Of a stretch of DNA of 64,000 nt, positions 55,167-64,000 are shown one piece after another. How positions within the stretch are numbered: the first letter of the stretch is position 1; the number at the start of each line of letters is the position of its first letter. Location of the stretch: NCBI GenBank assembly GCA_014529385.2, contig CM043969.1, forward strand, positions 73,948,676-74,012,675, written 5' to 3'. The notes below the pieces were generated by a model. The model saw only the letters and a program-made list of their open reading frames with translations. It made no database searches and had not been told where the DNA came from. The translations under genes and the position numbers were made by a program. This stretch comes from Adiantum capillus-veneris (Eukaryota > Streptophyta > Polypodiopsida > Polypodiales > Pteridaceae).

Positions 55167-55819
55167 TTGGGAAGGATTTTGGGACAGCCTTTTGCACACA
55201 TGTTCCTATAGGTCTTCCTAGCACACTCGTGAAATATTTTCAAATTTGGACTTGTTTTTCCTGTGTTTACTCAATTTCCTAGTATATGGCCATGTTTTTC
55301 CTGTCTTGACCATATTGGTTTTTTGGAACCACTTTTGGGTACTTCCTTCCTTTGATTGGCATCTAGTAGTTCCTTGACTCTAGATGATTTGTGACTAAAT
55401 ATCACTGTTTTTCCTATCTCCCCATCAACTTTCATCAATTTTTGAATCCATATGGAGAGGAAAATTGGTCCAAGAAATTTGCACGACTTTGTAGGTACTG
55501 TTTTGCTTTGCTTTGTTTCACCCTCTTTCGCACTCCCTTTTGTTTTAATTTGCTTTGGAATAAAGCCCCAAGATTTTTCAATTGCTGCTCTAGCTAGTGG
55601 GGTAGCTTCATATCCTTCTCCTAACCCTACTCCATGATGTTTTTGCTGGAAAATGACCATTTTACCCTTGATTACTGCCAGATGACCATTTTCAGACTCA
55701 AGGTAGCAAGTCATTAGGTTTTAATGATTCTAAGACCTCTTTTTGTGACTTTTTTTGCATGGCCAGTTTGCATCCTCCAGCCAGTAATCAACTCCTGCCC
55801 TGATTTTGTCATCAAGGTA

Positions 55820-55837
55820 CATGGATCGTAATCCATG
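55820..55837. repeat. Palindrome copy 3
   Basis: CATGGAT-CGTA-ATCCATG, perfect 7-base arms, preceded by 'caaggta' and followed by 'ttgggaag' as in copy 2. Confidence 0.9.
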
Positions 55838-55928
55838 TTGGGAAGCATCTTACAAATCCAACTAGTGGAGATTGTTTCTGGGCTTATGGGGAACTTACTG
55901 TGCAATTTTCTCTAGTTTTAGGGTTTAA

Positions 55929-55954
55929 GGAACATGGATTTCTATCCATGTTCC
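55929..55954. repeat. Palindrome copy 4
   Basis: GGAACATGGAT-TTCT-ATCCATGTTCC, perfect 11-base arms, the longest of the set. Confidence 0.9.
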
Positions 55955-56246
55955 ACCCCCTTTGCAATTGTTTTTGCATACAGTGATTCTACTAGTTATC
56001 AGGGGTCTGCTGATGAAAAGGTTTTGGTTTTGGGTAAGTTTTGAACTCTCCCATTGGCCTTGACAACTTGAAAATTTTGTGACTTTGATATGCTTTGATT
56101 TTTTGTTTTGGTAATGCTGGTGCAACGTGGAGCATAAACAAGTGTTCTTCTAGGGTTAATGATCACACTTATCGAATCTGGTGGAGTAAGAGCTACCAAG
56201 GTGGTCGCGGCAAGTAGAAACAAAGCAGAAAACTCTATGCTTCTGT

Positions 56247-56439
<193 letters not shown>

Positions 56440-56979
56440 AATTCAAATGAGCTTATGTTGCTCCATTTGGCTATATGTTCCCAATCTACCCGGAATGCCC
56501 CATTCATACTTACCTCCATTGATCATATCTTGTTGTTCATATCACCTGCAGTTCGAATCATTCTTCATTCTGATATTCGATCGATAAGTGGCCTTTAATT
56601 TGCAGTTTTGATCCTTTAAAAGTTGGCTCAAAATCCGTCGTGTGCCGAATATTTCCATATTTGCCATGTTCGAAGCCCTTGCTTTGAATTTTTGACGTTT
56701 TCTTTCGAAAGTCAATTCGGACTTTCTTGGCTCAACTTATTAATTTTTGTAGATTATTTGTTCTTTTTAGCTTTTTTGTGCTAAAAATTTAAAGAAAAAT
56801 TACTTACAATATAAGTTGACCAAATTTTACCAAAATTAGTGTAATCACTTATACATACATATTCTTAACCTTGCATTTAGATGGTGTCAATATGGCTCAT
56901 GATTATGACTGCTAAGATTTTGCCAAAATTAGTGTGATCACTCATACATACATATTATGAACCCGGCATTTAGATGGTG

Positions 56980-57700
56980 TCAATATGGTTCTTCTGGTGT
57001 CTGCGAAAGAAGATATTTCTTTAATCTGCAGCCACTCATCCAATTAGGCATCTCCTCACCTGCCAATGTTGCAAGCTTGATGGCGCCACTTTGTGATATA
57101 TCATGTATTACAAAAGGCCCCATCCCTCGCTTTTTGAGTTTTTTGGAGTGTTGTTTTAGGGTATACACCAAAACGTAATCCCCTTTTTGGAACTCCTTGC
57201 TAATCACATGTTGATCGTGGAAAGCTTTCATTTGTCTTTTTTTATCATATATCCCAGCTACCACTCTCACTCTGGTTTCATCTAATTGTTCCACGGTGTT
57301 TAGTCTCTCCAAAATCTCGTGCCCCGTCCATCATAATTATGTTGCGACTCGTAATGTTTTAATTAAGAATTCCATGGATAGCATTGCATTAATCCCGAAC
57401 ACAAGGTTAAAAGGAGTGGTCCTGATGGAAGTTTTAAAAGCTACCTTGTAAGCCCATAATGCAATGTGTAGCTTTTGATCCCAATCATTTCTTGAGTCGC
57501 TGACTATTTTGGTGAGCACCGTGCATAGGATTTTATTGGTACTCTCGGCTATCCGTTAGCTTGTGGGTGATAAGGTGCTGATTTGCGATGGATCAGCATG
57601 AATTCATCAAGTAAGCTTTCAATGAAGTTGTTTAGAAAGTGTGTTCCTCCATCACTCACTATTTCAATGGGTAGATAGTATCAAGTAAAGATATGTTCGC
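56980..57700 (-). pseudogene. Integrase core (second half) and C-terminus of element I
   Basis: Right to left from the J insertion: LPIEIVSDGGTHFLNNFIES (second catalytic Asp present, near 57650), then HPQANG with TAG and a one-base loss. In the shifted frame Glu follows. Next come VSDSRNDWDQKLHIALWAYK, TTPFNLVFGINAMLSMEFLI, and the C-terminal domain with FQKGDYVLVYTLKQHSKKLK and MGPFVIHDISQSGAIKLATL. No chromodomain. The other half of the core is at 59476-59640. Confidence 0.8.
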
Positions 57701-57705
57701 AAAGG
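57701..57705. repeat. Target site duplication of element J (left)
   Basis: AAAGG before the LTR start TGTTGGGTTC; repeated at 59476-59480. Confidence 0.95.
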
Positions 57706-58040
57706 TGTTGGGTTCAAGCCCTTTGCCGGTCAGTGGGAAAAGCTTCTTATAGGCATGCAGTAAAGTTCAGTTAAAGTAAAGGTTGCATGACAAGAAAAAA
57801 GAAAAGCCTCTTATAGGCATGCAGTAAAGTTCAGTTAAAGTAAAGGTTGCATGACAAGAAAAAAGCCTTTATATGTAAGGTCAGTAACACACAAGAACAA
57901 TAGCGTGGCTTTTTTTTTTTTTCTACTGCCGTGTCGAATCTCTCTCTCTCTCCATCTCCCGTTCCCTCTTCTTGCTCTGCATCGAACCTCCTCGCCATGG
58001 AACTCCTCAGGCTGCATCCACCCTAGCCCTCGTTCCAACA
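57706..58040 (+). repeat. 5' LTR of element J
   Basis: Contains an internal tandem duplication of about 60 bases ('cttataggcatgcagtaaag' ... 'gcatgacaagaaaaaa') and a CT-rich part. It matches 59142-59475 almost fully, with length changes in a T run and a CT run. Confidence 0.95.
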
Positions 58041-58056
58041 ACTGGTATCAGAGCGT
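58041..58056 (+). promoter_or_regulatory. Primer-binding site of element J
   Basis: ACTGGTATCAGAGCGT starts right after the LTR; the TGGTATCAGAGC core is complementary to initiator tRNA-Met. Confidence 0.9.
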
Positions 58057-59126
58057 AGGATCTCCAAGCAAGCCGTTGGTGTGGCGGGCTAACCTCTCGA
58101 AACGCTGTCCTTGACAAGGTTGAGGTCGTCGAAGAGCGAACAGGCAGTTGTTGGTGCTCTTGGCCTTGCATCGGCACTGTGTGGTGGGCTCCCAGGAGAG
58201 CATATCAAAACGCAGCAACTAAGCTAGTCAAGGCGGTGCCTCTCAAAACGCTGTCCGCAGGCAAGGAAAATCCGCAGCATATCAAAACGCTGCTACTTCA
58301 AGGCATTGAAGAAGACGCAGTGTAGGGAAGTTTGCTTGGCAGTTTCGACAACTATTTGACAAGCTTTTCAAAATGCTGCCTATGGTGACCAGCTTTGCAG
58401 GAGACAATTTTGTGAGCATCTTGAAATGCCACTGCAGAAAGTATTAATCTACCAGAGGTTTTTTTTTTGCTAGCATATCGAAATGCCTAGTATTGGTTGT
58501 TTTTATGGCATCTCAAAAGGCTCTCTTTCAAGGCAAGCACAACAATTTTTGCGGTTACAATACATACGGTGCATAGGCATGTTCAAAGTGCCAAGTAAGG
58601 TTTACGACTTGCTCAAACAAATCGACAACCACAAGAACGGCGAAGATTTGCTTTTCAAGAACTACTTCAAGATTGTGGTACCAATTTCACAAACTACTTT
58701 TGCCACTTTAGTGTCATAGATTTTTCAGCTTTAGTTTATTGTCAAAACATTCATACTCATTTTAGTCAAAGCTTTGTTGTCAGTTATTGTCATGCTATTT
58801 CACTGTCATGCCAAATTTTGTACGGGTTATAGACACTGCCACAAAGATAAGTGGTAAGACCTCCCATTTTATCAGTTCTCAGCCCATTTTTGCACGCTCA
58901 TGAGGTTACTGGGTACACCTTAAACCCAAGGTTTGGCAGTGAACCAAAAACTCCACTTTTGGTAGCTAATGTTTTGACCTACACCCTATCTGTTCAAGGG
59001 GGGGTTACTGATCTAGCACCAAGTTATGGATAAACCAAAAATCCTTGGTTGTGAGAAAACCTAAAACTCACGGTTGACGAGTACACCCAAAACTCGAGGT
59101 ATCATGAGACGGTCTGTCCAGTTCGG
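58057..59126 (+). other. Interior of element J with repeated short motif
   Basis: No protein domain; open runs at 58483-58719 and 58851-59033 are short and unrecognised. Between about 58092 and 58520 a motif like 'tatcaaaacgctg' (consensus C-R-A-A-A-Y-G-C) occurs about eight times. The second half has repeated 'aaacccaaggtttgg', 'aaaactca.ggt' phrases (58920-59100). Confidence 0.7.
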
Positions 59127-59141
59127 GCTTGAGGGGGGGAT
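59127..59141 (+). promoter_or_regulatory. Polypurine tract of element J
   Basis: 'ggcttgagggggggat' directly before the 3' LTR at 59142. Confidence 0.8.
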
Positions 59142-59475
59142 TGTTGGGTTCAAGCCCTTTGCCGGTCAGTGGGAAAAGCCTCTTATAGGCATGCAGTAAA
59201 GTTCAGTTAAAGTAAAGTTTGCATGACAAGAAAAAAGAAAAGCCTCTTATAGGCATGCAGTAAAGTTCAGTTAAAGTAAAGGTTGCATGACAAGAAAAAA
59301 GCCTTTATATGTAAGGTCAGTAACACACAAGAACAATAGCGTGGCTTTTTTTTTTCTACTGCCGTGTCGAATCTCTCTCTCTCTCTCCATCTCTCGTTCC
59401 CTCTTCTTGCTCTGCATCGAACCTCCTCGCCATGGAACTCCTCAGGTTGCATCCACCCTAGCCCTCGTTCCAACA
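59142..59475 (+). repeat. 3' LTR of element J
   Basis: Matches the 5' LTR including the internal ~60-base duplication, so that duplication predates insertion. It ends 'cgttccaaca' before the AAAGG duplication. Confidence 0.95.
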
Positions 59476-59750
59476 AAAGGAACTGAGCCATGGTCCTTGC
59501 ATCGTTTTTCTGTGTTGCCTTTGCTCCCACCCATTTGGTCGTGTATTCTGTTGCTACTATGATGTATTGTGTGTGTGACCTATATGCAGAAGGTATGATG
59601 GGGCCAATAAAGTCGTCCATACAGCCACTCAGTCAGGAGTGAGCCAATTTGCCAGGCTTTTGGCAACGTATGTAAACCATTTGTGGATCTGTGTACTGAG
59701 GCACTGTGTGTCTAATTATCATGCAATTTGGTGAGATTGTTTGAGTTTTT
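59476..59750 (-). pseudogene. Integrase first half of element I
   Basis: Minus strand: a zinc-domain remnant near 59700-59640 (IRCQKPGKLAHS), then MDDFIGPIIPSAYRSHTQYI (first catalytic Asp) and VATEYTTKWVGAKATQKNDA, ending at the J insertion. Upstream RT and RNase H are absent; other sequence starts near 59735-59760. Confidence 0.8.
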
Positions 59751-59915
59751 GCTTAGTTTCCAAGGAAAACTCTGCCGAATTTTTCCTGGATTCTTGCCAT
59801 GTTTTGCACGTATTCACAGTTTGCTCTCTGATGGTGTAGTGGAGTTATCTGTAGTTTTTTGGCTTGTGGTTTGCGTTGAGTTTTGACTCATTTCGCAAAG
59901 GAAATTCTGTTCATT

Positions 59916-60990
59916 TTTCCCCGTCTTCTCGCCATAAAAGTTCGCAGTGTTGTGCCATCTTCTACAGTGATCGGTATACTCCCACTTTGACAGTGATTGA
60001 GTGCTTACTCTCACTTAGACAGATTTTGATAAGTTTTGTCAATTTCGACACAATTTGGTGTTCTTGTACCCACTCTCGCAGGAGTGAGAATTGTGATTGT
60101 GATTGTGTATGCTTGTGTGGCTACAAATAGACATTCACAGGTTTCACAAGTTTTTGCAGATAATTTGCAGGCAGTTTCTCTTGCGGGATGCGTGTTGAGC
60201 TAGTTTGCTCTCTACTTGCGTATATGGTTATGTGCTTTACGCTCAGTTGAATAGTTTGTCCTAGTTTATGCTTGCAAAGTTTGCAGATTGTGGAGTTTCT
60301 TTTAGGCATATGTGAGTGAAACCGGCCCGTGGGGCGGTAGGCTTTGGCTTTCACCCAAAATTCTTTACTTTAGACATAGACAAAGAGAACGTGCAAAGGA
60401 AACCTAAGACGGGAACTCGGAAGCTAGAATGCTCCGAGAAGATGTCGACAACTTGTAGGCCCCAAAAAAAAAAATCCCCATCTTCTCGCCATAAAAGTTC
60501 CCAGTGTTATGCCATCTTCTACAGTGGTCAATATATTCCCAGTTTGATAGTGATCGAGTGCTTACTCTCACTTTGACAGGTTTCGTCAGTTTGGACACAT
60601 TTGGTGTTCTTGTACCCACTCTCGTAGGAGTGAGGATTGTGATTTTGTATGCTTGTGTGGCTACAAATAGACAGTCACAGGTTTTTGCAAATATTTTGCA
60701 GGCAGTTTCTCTCGTGGGATGCGTTTTGAGCTAGTTTTCTCTCTACTTGCGTATATGGTTATGCGCTTTATGTTCAGTTGAATAGTTTGTCCCAGTTTAT
60801 GTTTGCAGATTGTGGATTTGCTTTTACGCATCTCTGAGTGAAACCAGCCCGTGGGGCGGTAGGCTTTGGCTTTCACCCAAAATTATTTACTTTAGACACA
60901 CATACAGAGAACGTGCAAAGGAAACCTACGATGGAAACTAGGAAGCTAGAATGCTCCGAGCATACATCGACAACCTATAGGCCCCAAAAT
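59916..60990. repeat. Direct duplication of about 0.5 kb
   Basis: Copy 1 about 59916-60463 and copy 2 about 60477-60990 share 'tcttctcgccataaaagtt', 'gtgcttactctcac', 'gtacccactctcg', 'cccgtggggcggtaggcttt' and 'aggccccaaaa'. Copy 2 has several short deletions. Confidence 0.85.
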
Positions 60991-61455
60991 TTGCGCCTCT
61001 TTTGATATTTCTTTATACTGTAATAGAGGAAATAAAACCTGTGATTTCCTAAGAGCTGTCCCGCATAATCCGGGCTGAAATCCACCTGTTCTAACCCGAT
61101 TTTGGCAGCATAGATGTACTAGGATGCTTCACAGACAATATCCCCACGCGATTGATGACTTTCCGGATGCATACGGACACTTTGCAAAACCTGGTGAGAA
61201 TCTGCAGCACGCTGAATTCTTTGTTTTCAGTCCCAAAAATGCGCCAGATAACCTCTACAGCAGTCCCCTCGCGTCCCCGGACCTCCTAGGGGCATTAGGG
61301 ACCGTTTAGGGCCGAAACCCTAAACCTGCAAAAGTACACAACAGGCTGTATTTCCTTGTTTTGGGCTCCGTTTCGCGAGCCGATTGCATCCGTAGCAAGT
61401 CCTCGAGCTCCCACACCTGTAGGGCTAGCCCTTTGAATCGAACGAGATTTCTTAC

Positions 61456-61669
61456 TTGGAACCTCTCCAAATTCACCTGTACTTGCGGGCGATTAGCCAC
61501 TAGCTAATCCAGTACCTGCGCAAGAGGCTCTTGCCTTGGCAATTGCGCATGAACCCACACAATTGGAACCTCTCCAAATTCACCTGTACTTGCGGGAGAT
61601 TAGCCACTAGCTAATCCAGTACCTGCGCAAGAGGCTCTTGCCTTGGCAATCGCGCATGAACCCACACAA
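61456..61669. repeat. 107-bp tandem duplication
   Basis: Copies at 61456-61562 and 61563-61669 ('ttggaacctctccaaattca' ... 'catgaacccacacaa') differ at about two positions, so it is recent. Confidence 0.95.
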
Positions 61670-61725
61670 TTGTACATTAGTCAGATGAAGAGCCCTCTTG
61701 TGGGGCATCACATAACTGCACATAG

Positions 61726-61727
<2 letters not shown>

Positions 61728-61765
<38 letters not shown>
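61728..61765. repeat. (GA)n microsatellite
   Basis: Nineteen GA/AG units following 'cataggg'. Confidence 0.95.
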
Positions 61766-61767
<2 letters not shown>

Positions 61768-62521
61768 AGTGTGTAGTGTGCAGGGTATCACTCCTAGCAC
61801 CACATTGTACATAGAGTGGAAAGAAAGCACTCCACGCTCTTAACCTGTGAGACAGTTCTTCAAAATGAGACCTCCCAGCTTAATATTCAGCGCTACCTCT
61901 TCATTGCAATAGGAAAGTACACTAAAATGCGTCACTTGGCACAATTACACGCATTTTCCCATTTCAAGGTTACCGCCTAAAAATCTCCCGACCGGTTGCC
62001 CAGTTGACTTCGCGGTAGAGTTGTAAAATATTCCCGTTGTCATCCCAAAGGGTAATGACGCGAACACATTCCACGGCCCAAAATAGCAATTTCCTAATTT
62101 TTTTAGGAGATGCTTCCGTTGGGCTCCCACTAGTCTTCTGACCATCTATCCTCATTGGGACCGCATCCAAAAGTGCAATGAGGCCCAACTGTCGATACTT
62201 TTTGTTGGTGATCCCACCTTGACTTTATGCCTTTATTGAGTTCACTTCCTAGTATCCACCAACTTGCTAAGTGCAACGGGGGGACCTACATGATCTTGCA
62301 CTGAGCCTAGACATCCTCTTACTATACGAATTCCAGTGCTGACCAACTTCCCATCTGCGGGTGAAACTACCACACATTGGCCATACAATGTCCGACCATT
62401 TGCAACTTCAAAAAGAGGGTCTCAAAAATAAAACAAAAATCATTGGAAAGAAACCAACAACTAAGGTTAGCACTTGCCAAGTTCTCATGACATAGTTAAC
62501 AGCTGCCACGTCCTTGTGACA

Positions 62522-62837
62522 TACCCTCGTCTTGAAATCGCAAACGTCCTCGATTGCATACCATAAATACACACCACTAATGATTTTGTGTTGTAAGGAC
62601 TCTTTTATCATCGCATGTATTCGCAAGGAAGGTTGTAACACATAGATACAAATGACTTGAGGAGACCTTCATACTTTTGTCATTTCCATCTATTACATTG
62701 AATTCATATGTACATTTGATGTGCTAGCTCTATCATTACCCCTCCTGTTGGGTTGGGCCGTAAGTAGGTTGTAACCCAAAGGCTTCAAGGTAAATCTGCA
62801 ATACATTTGGTGACTCTGACAGTTCATGCTCTTCCAT
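62522..62837 (-). promoter_or_regulatory. Pol tail, hairpin and polypurine tract of element K
   Basis: After the pol stop the minus strand is non-coding. GCAATCG-AGGA-CGTTTGC (62540-62557) is an imperfect form of the B/C hairpin with the same AGGA loop, followed by 'atttcaagacgagggta' up to the LTR. Confidence 0.6.
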
Positions 62838-64000
62838 TCACTTTGCATCCATAGGCGGATAGTTCTTGAACTTCACCAAGTAGCGTCTTGCAACCTGTCC
62901 TTTAACTTTTCTGTCCTTATGTGCCAAAACTTGCTCAGGTATCAGGATCTCATCAAGTTCCTCAACTTTTGGATGATCCTCATCCGACATATCTAGTGGC
63001 ACATCACCCACGAAGGGTCTTAGAAGACTCACGTGAAATGCATTATGAATCTTCCACGTATCAGGAAATTTCAGTCTGTAAGCCACATCGTTGATATTTT
63101 CAAGCACTTGAAAAGGCCCATAGTAACGCATACTAAGCTTAGGAAACAACCATTCCTTGCCCTTCATCTTCTTTAACATTGCCTTTTTGAACCTTAACAG
63201 AAGCCAATCACCAGGTGATAACAGCAATTCACGACGGTGACGATCAGTAGCCTTTATTTGCTTTGCCTGAGTCTTATCCAAGGCAACTTTAATTTTCTTA
63301 CACATTTCATCCATGTTCTCAACATATCAATCTGCTTCAAAGATGTTTTCCTTTGTATGCAAAATGGGAGGAACTTTTTTGCCACCTTCAACAATCTCAA
63401 AAGGTGCCTTGCCAGTCGACAAATGCATCGTATTATTGTACGCATACTCAAGCATAGGCAAATATTGTTCCCACTTGCCCTTATTATCTGACACATAGCA
63501 TTTCAACATATCTAAGACAGTAGAATTAGCCTCTTCTGACTGTCCACCATCAGTTTGTGGATGAAACGAAGACAAGAATTTGAGCATAGTGTCCATGTTC
63601 TCAAACAATTCTCTCTAGAACAAACTGGTCATGCGAGGATCACGATCAATGACAATCGATTGTGGCATACCATGGTACTTAAACACATTGTACATAAACA
63701 AGCGTGCCATCTGATCAGATTTTATCTTAGATGATCATACTTTATCTTCTTCCTCACAGGGATAAAATGGGCTTGCTTGCTGAACCTACAGATAATGGTC
63801 CATATACCATCATTCCCTGTTTGGCATTCTTGGAAGGTCAAAGATAAAGTCCATTGCAATGCTTTCCTATGGCTTATCCGGAATCGGCAGTGGTTGTAAC
63901 AGCCCTGGTGCCTTTTGCTTGTCAAACTTGACCTTTTGGCAAATCACGCATGCTCGCACAAAGGCATCCACATCTCTCCTCAAGGTAGGCCAATAGAAGA
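62838..64000 (-). pseudogene. Integrase and chromodomain of element K, runs off the right edge
   Basis: Right to left: a zinc-domain end near 63950 (CVICQKVKF-like text), core at 63925-63720 with frame changes (TGNDGIWTIICRFSKQAHFI), SLVIVIDRDPR-like text near 63650, and SFHPQTDGGQSEEANSTVLD with an extra Gly before the catalytic Glu. KWEQYLPMLEYAYNNTMHLS follows. The C-terminal domain (63314-62838) has LSMRYYGPFQVLENINDVAY and NAFHVSLLRPFVGDVPLD. A chromodomain follows: VLAHKDRKVKGQVARRYLVK, FKNYPPMDAK then TAG where C has Trp-Met. Related to B and C but clearly a different family. Confidence 0.8.

Larger units (their letters stand above)
57706..59475 (+). mobile_element. Element J: 1.77-kb non-autonomous LTR retrotransposon
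   Basis: Two LTRs of 335 and 334 bp (57706-58040 and 59142-59475), TG...CA ends, a tRNA-Met primer site, a polypurine tract and AAAGG target duplications. The ~1.1-kb interior has no gag or pol. This is the structure of a TRIM/LARD-type element moved by enzymes of another element. It is inserted in the integrase of I; removing it with one duplication restores the reading across the gap. Orientation is set by primer site and polypurine tract. Confidence 0.95.
59751..62521 (-). repeat. Presumed 3' LTR of element K (left limit uncertain)
   Basis: The right end is well placed: on the minus strand 'gacgagggta' is followed by TGTCACAAGG at 62521, like the polypurine/LTR junctions of B and C. Leftwards there is no coding sequence, only duplications and a (GA)n tract, up to element I near 59750. 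'attgtttgag' near 59735 could be the other LTR end. A second LTR would be outside the window, so length is unproven. Confidence 0.4.

Noticed and set aside
55271..55714. 147-codon minus-strand frame containing HHGVGLGEGYEATPL, which hints at a G-patch
   Set aside because: The Gly spacing does not match a G-patch and the match is too short. Kept only as an unassigned frame in the spacer.
61124..61500. Frames on both strands at 61124-61309 and 61306-61500
   Set aside because: Short, unrecognised, inside the duplicated presumed LTR of K.

Overview
This window is plant nuclear DNA, and almost all of it is layered LTR retrotransposons. The evidence for a vascular plant is Ty3/gypsy and Ty1/copia polyproteins, primer-binding sites complementary to plant initiator tRNA-Met (TGGTATCAGAGC) at several LTR edges, gypsy integrases with a C-terminal chromodomain, and LTRs from 0.33 to 3.7 kb. 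I see no convincing host gene, tRNA, rRNA or CRISPR array. Which plant it is cannot be read from the window; a large repeat-rich genome (fern or gymnosperm type) is only a guess.

Layout, with my own element letters. A (1-1457, minus) is a gag/protease piece fused to part of an LTR. 1458-4129 has no gene but holds two tandem duplications. E (minus) is an old gypsy element in pieces: an extra-ORF tail at 4130-4790, the extra-ORF head and integrase at 13880-16279, and a protease region at 27713-28250. D (plus, about 4790-13880) lies within E and carries gag, pol and a long third ORF after integrase. F (plus, 16281-27712) interrupts the E integrase. It has LTRs of about 3.7 and 3.4 kb, a short accessory ORF before gag, a truncated pol with no RNase H or integrase, and an antisense relative of that accessory ORF next to the 3' LTR. 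G (28262-31738, minus) is a truncated copia element. H (31739-34096, minus) is a truncated F-family copy.

B (34376-52920, minus) is a complete chromovirus-type gypsy element with target duplication AGTAT. C (41326-50208, plus), a related complete element with target duplication TAGGA, is inserted in the gag of B. Right of B lies I (minus): an LTR remnant, an extra ORF with one internal stop, a region of repeated palindromes and a huge CT/GT microsatellite, and an integrase split by J (57706-59475). J is a 1.77 kb non-autonomous LTR element with target duplication AAAGG. K (minus) begins with a presumed LTR ending at 62521 and runs off the right edge with integrase and chromodomain.

The coding regions are retroelement functions (capsid, protease, reverse transcriptase, RNase H, integrase) and nearly all carry stops, frameshifts or catalytic losses. 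The most unusual content is the accessory ORFs that do not belong to the gag-pol set: the sense/antisense pair of F (with a degraded trace in H), the post-pol ORF of D and E, and the separate one of I.
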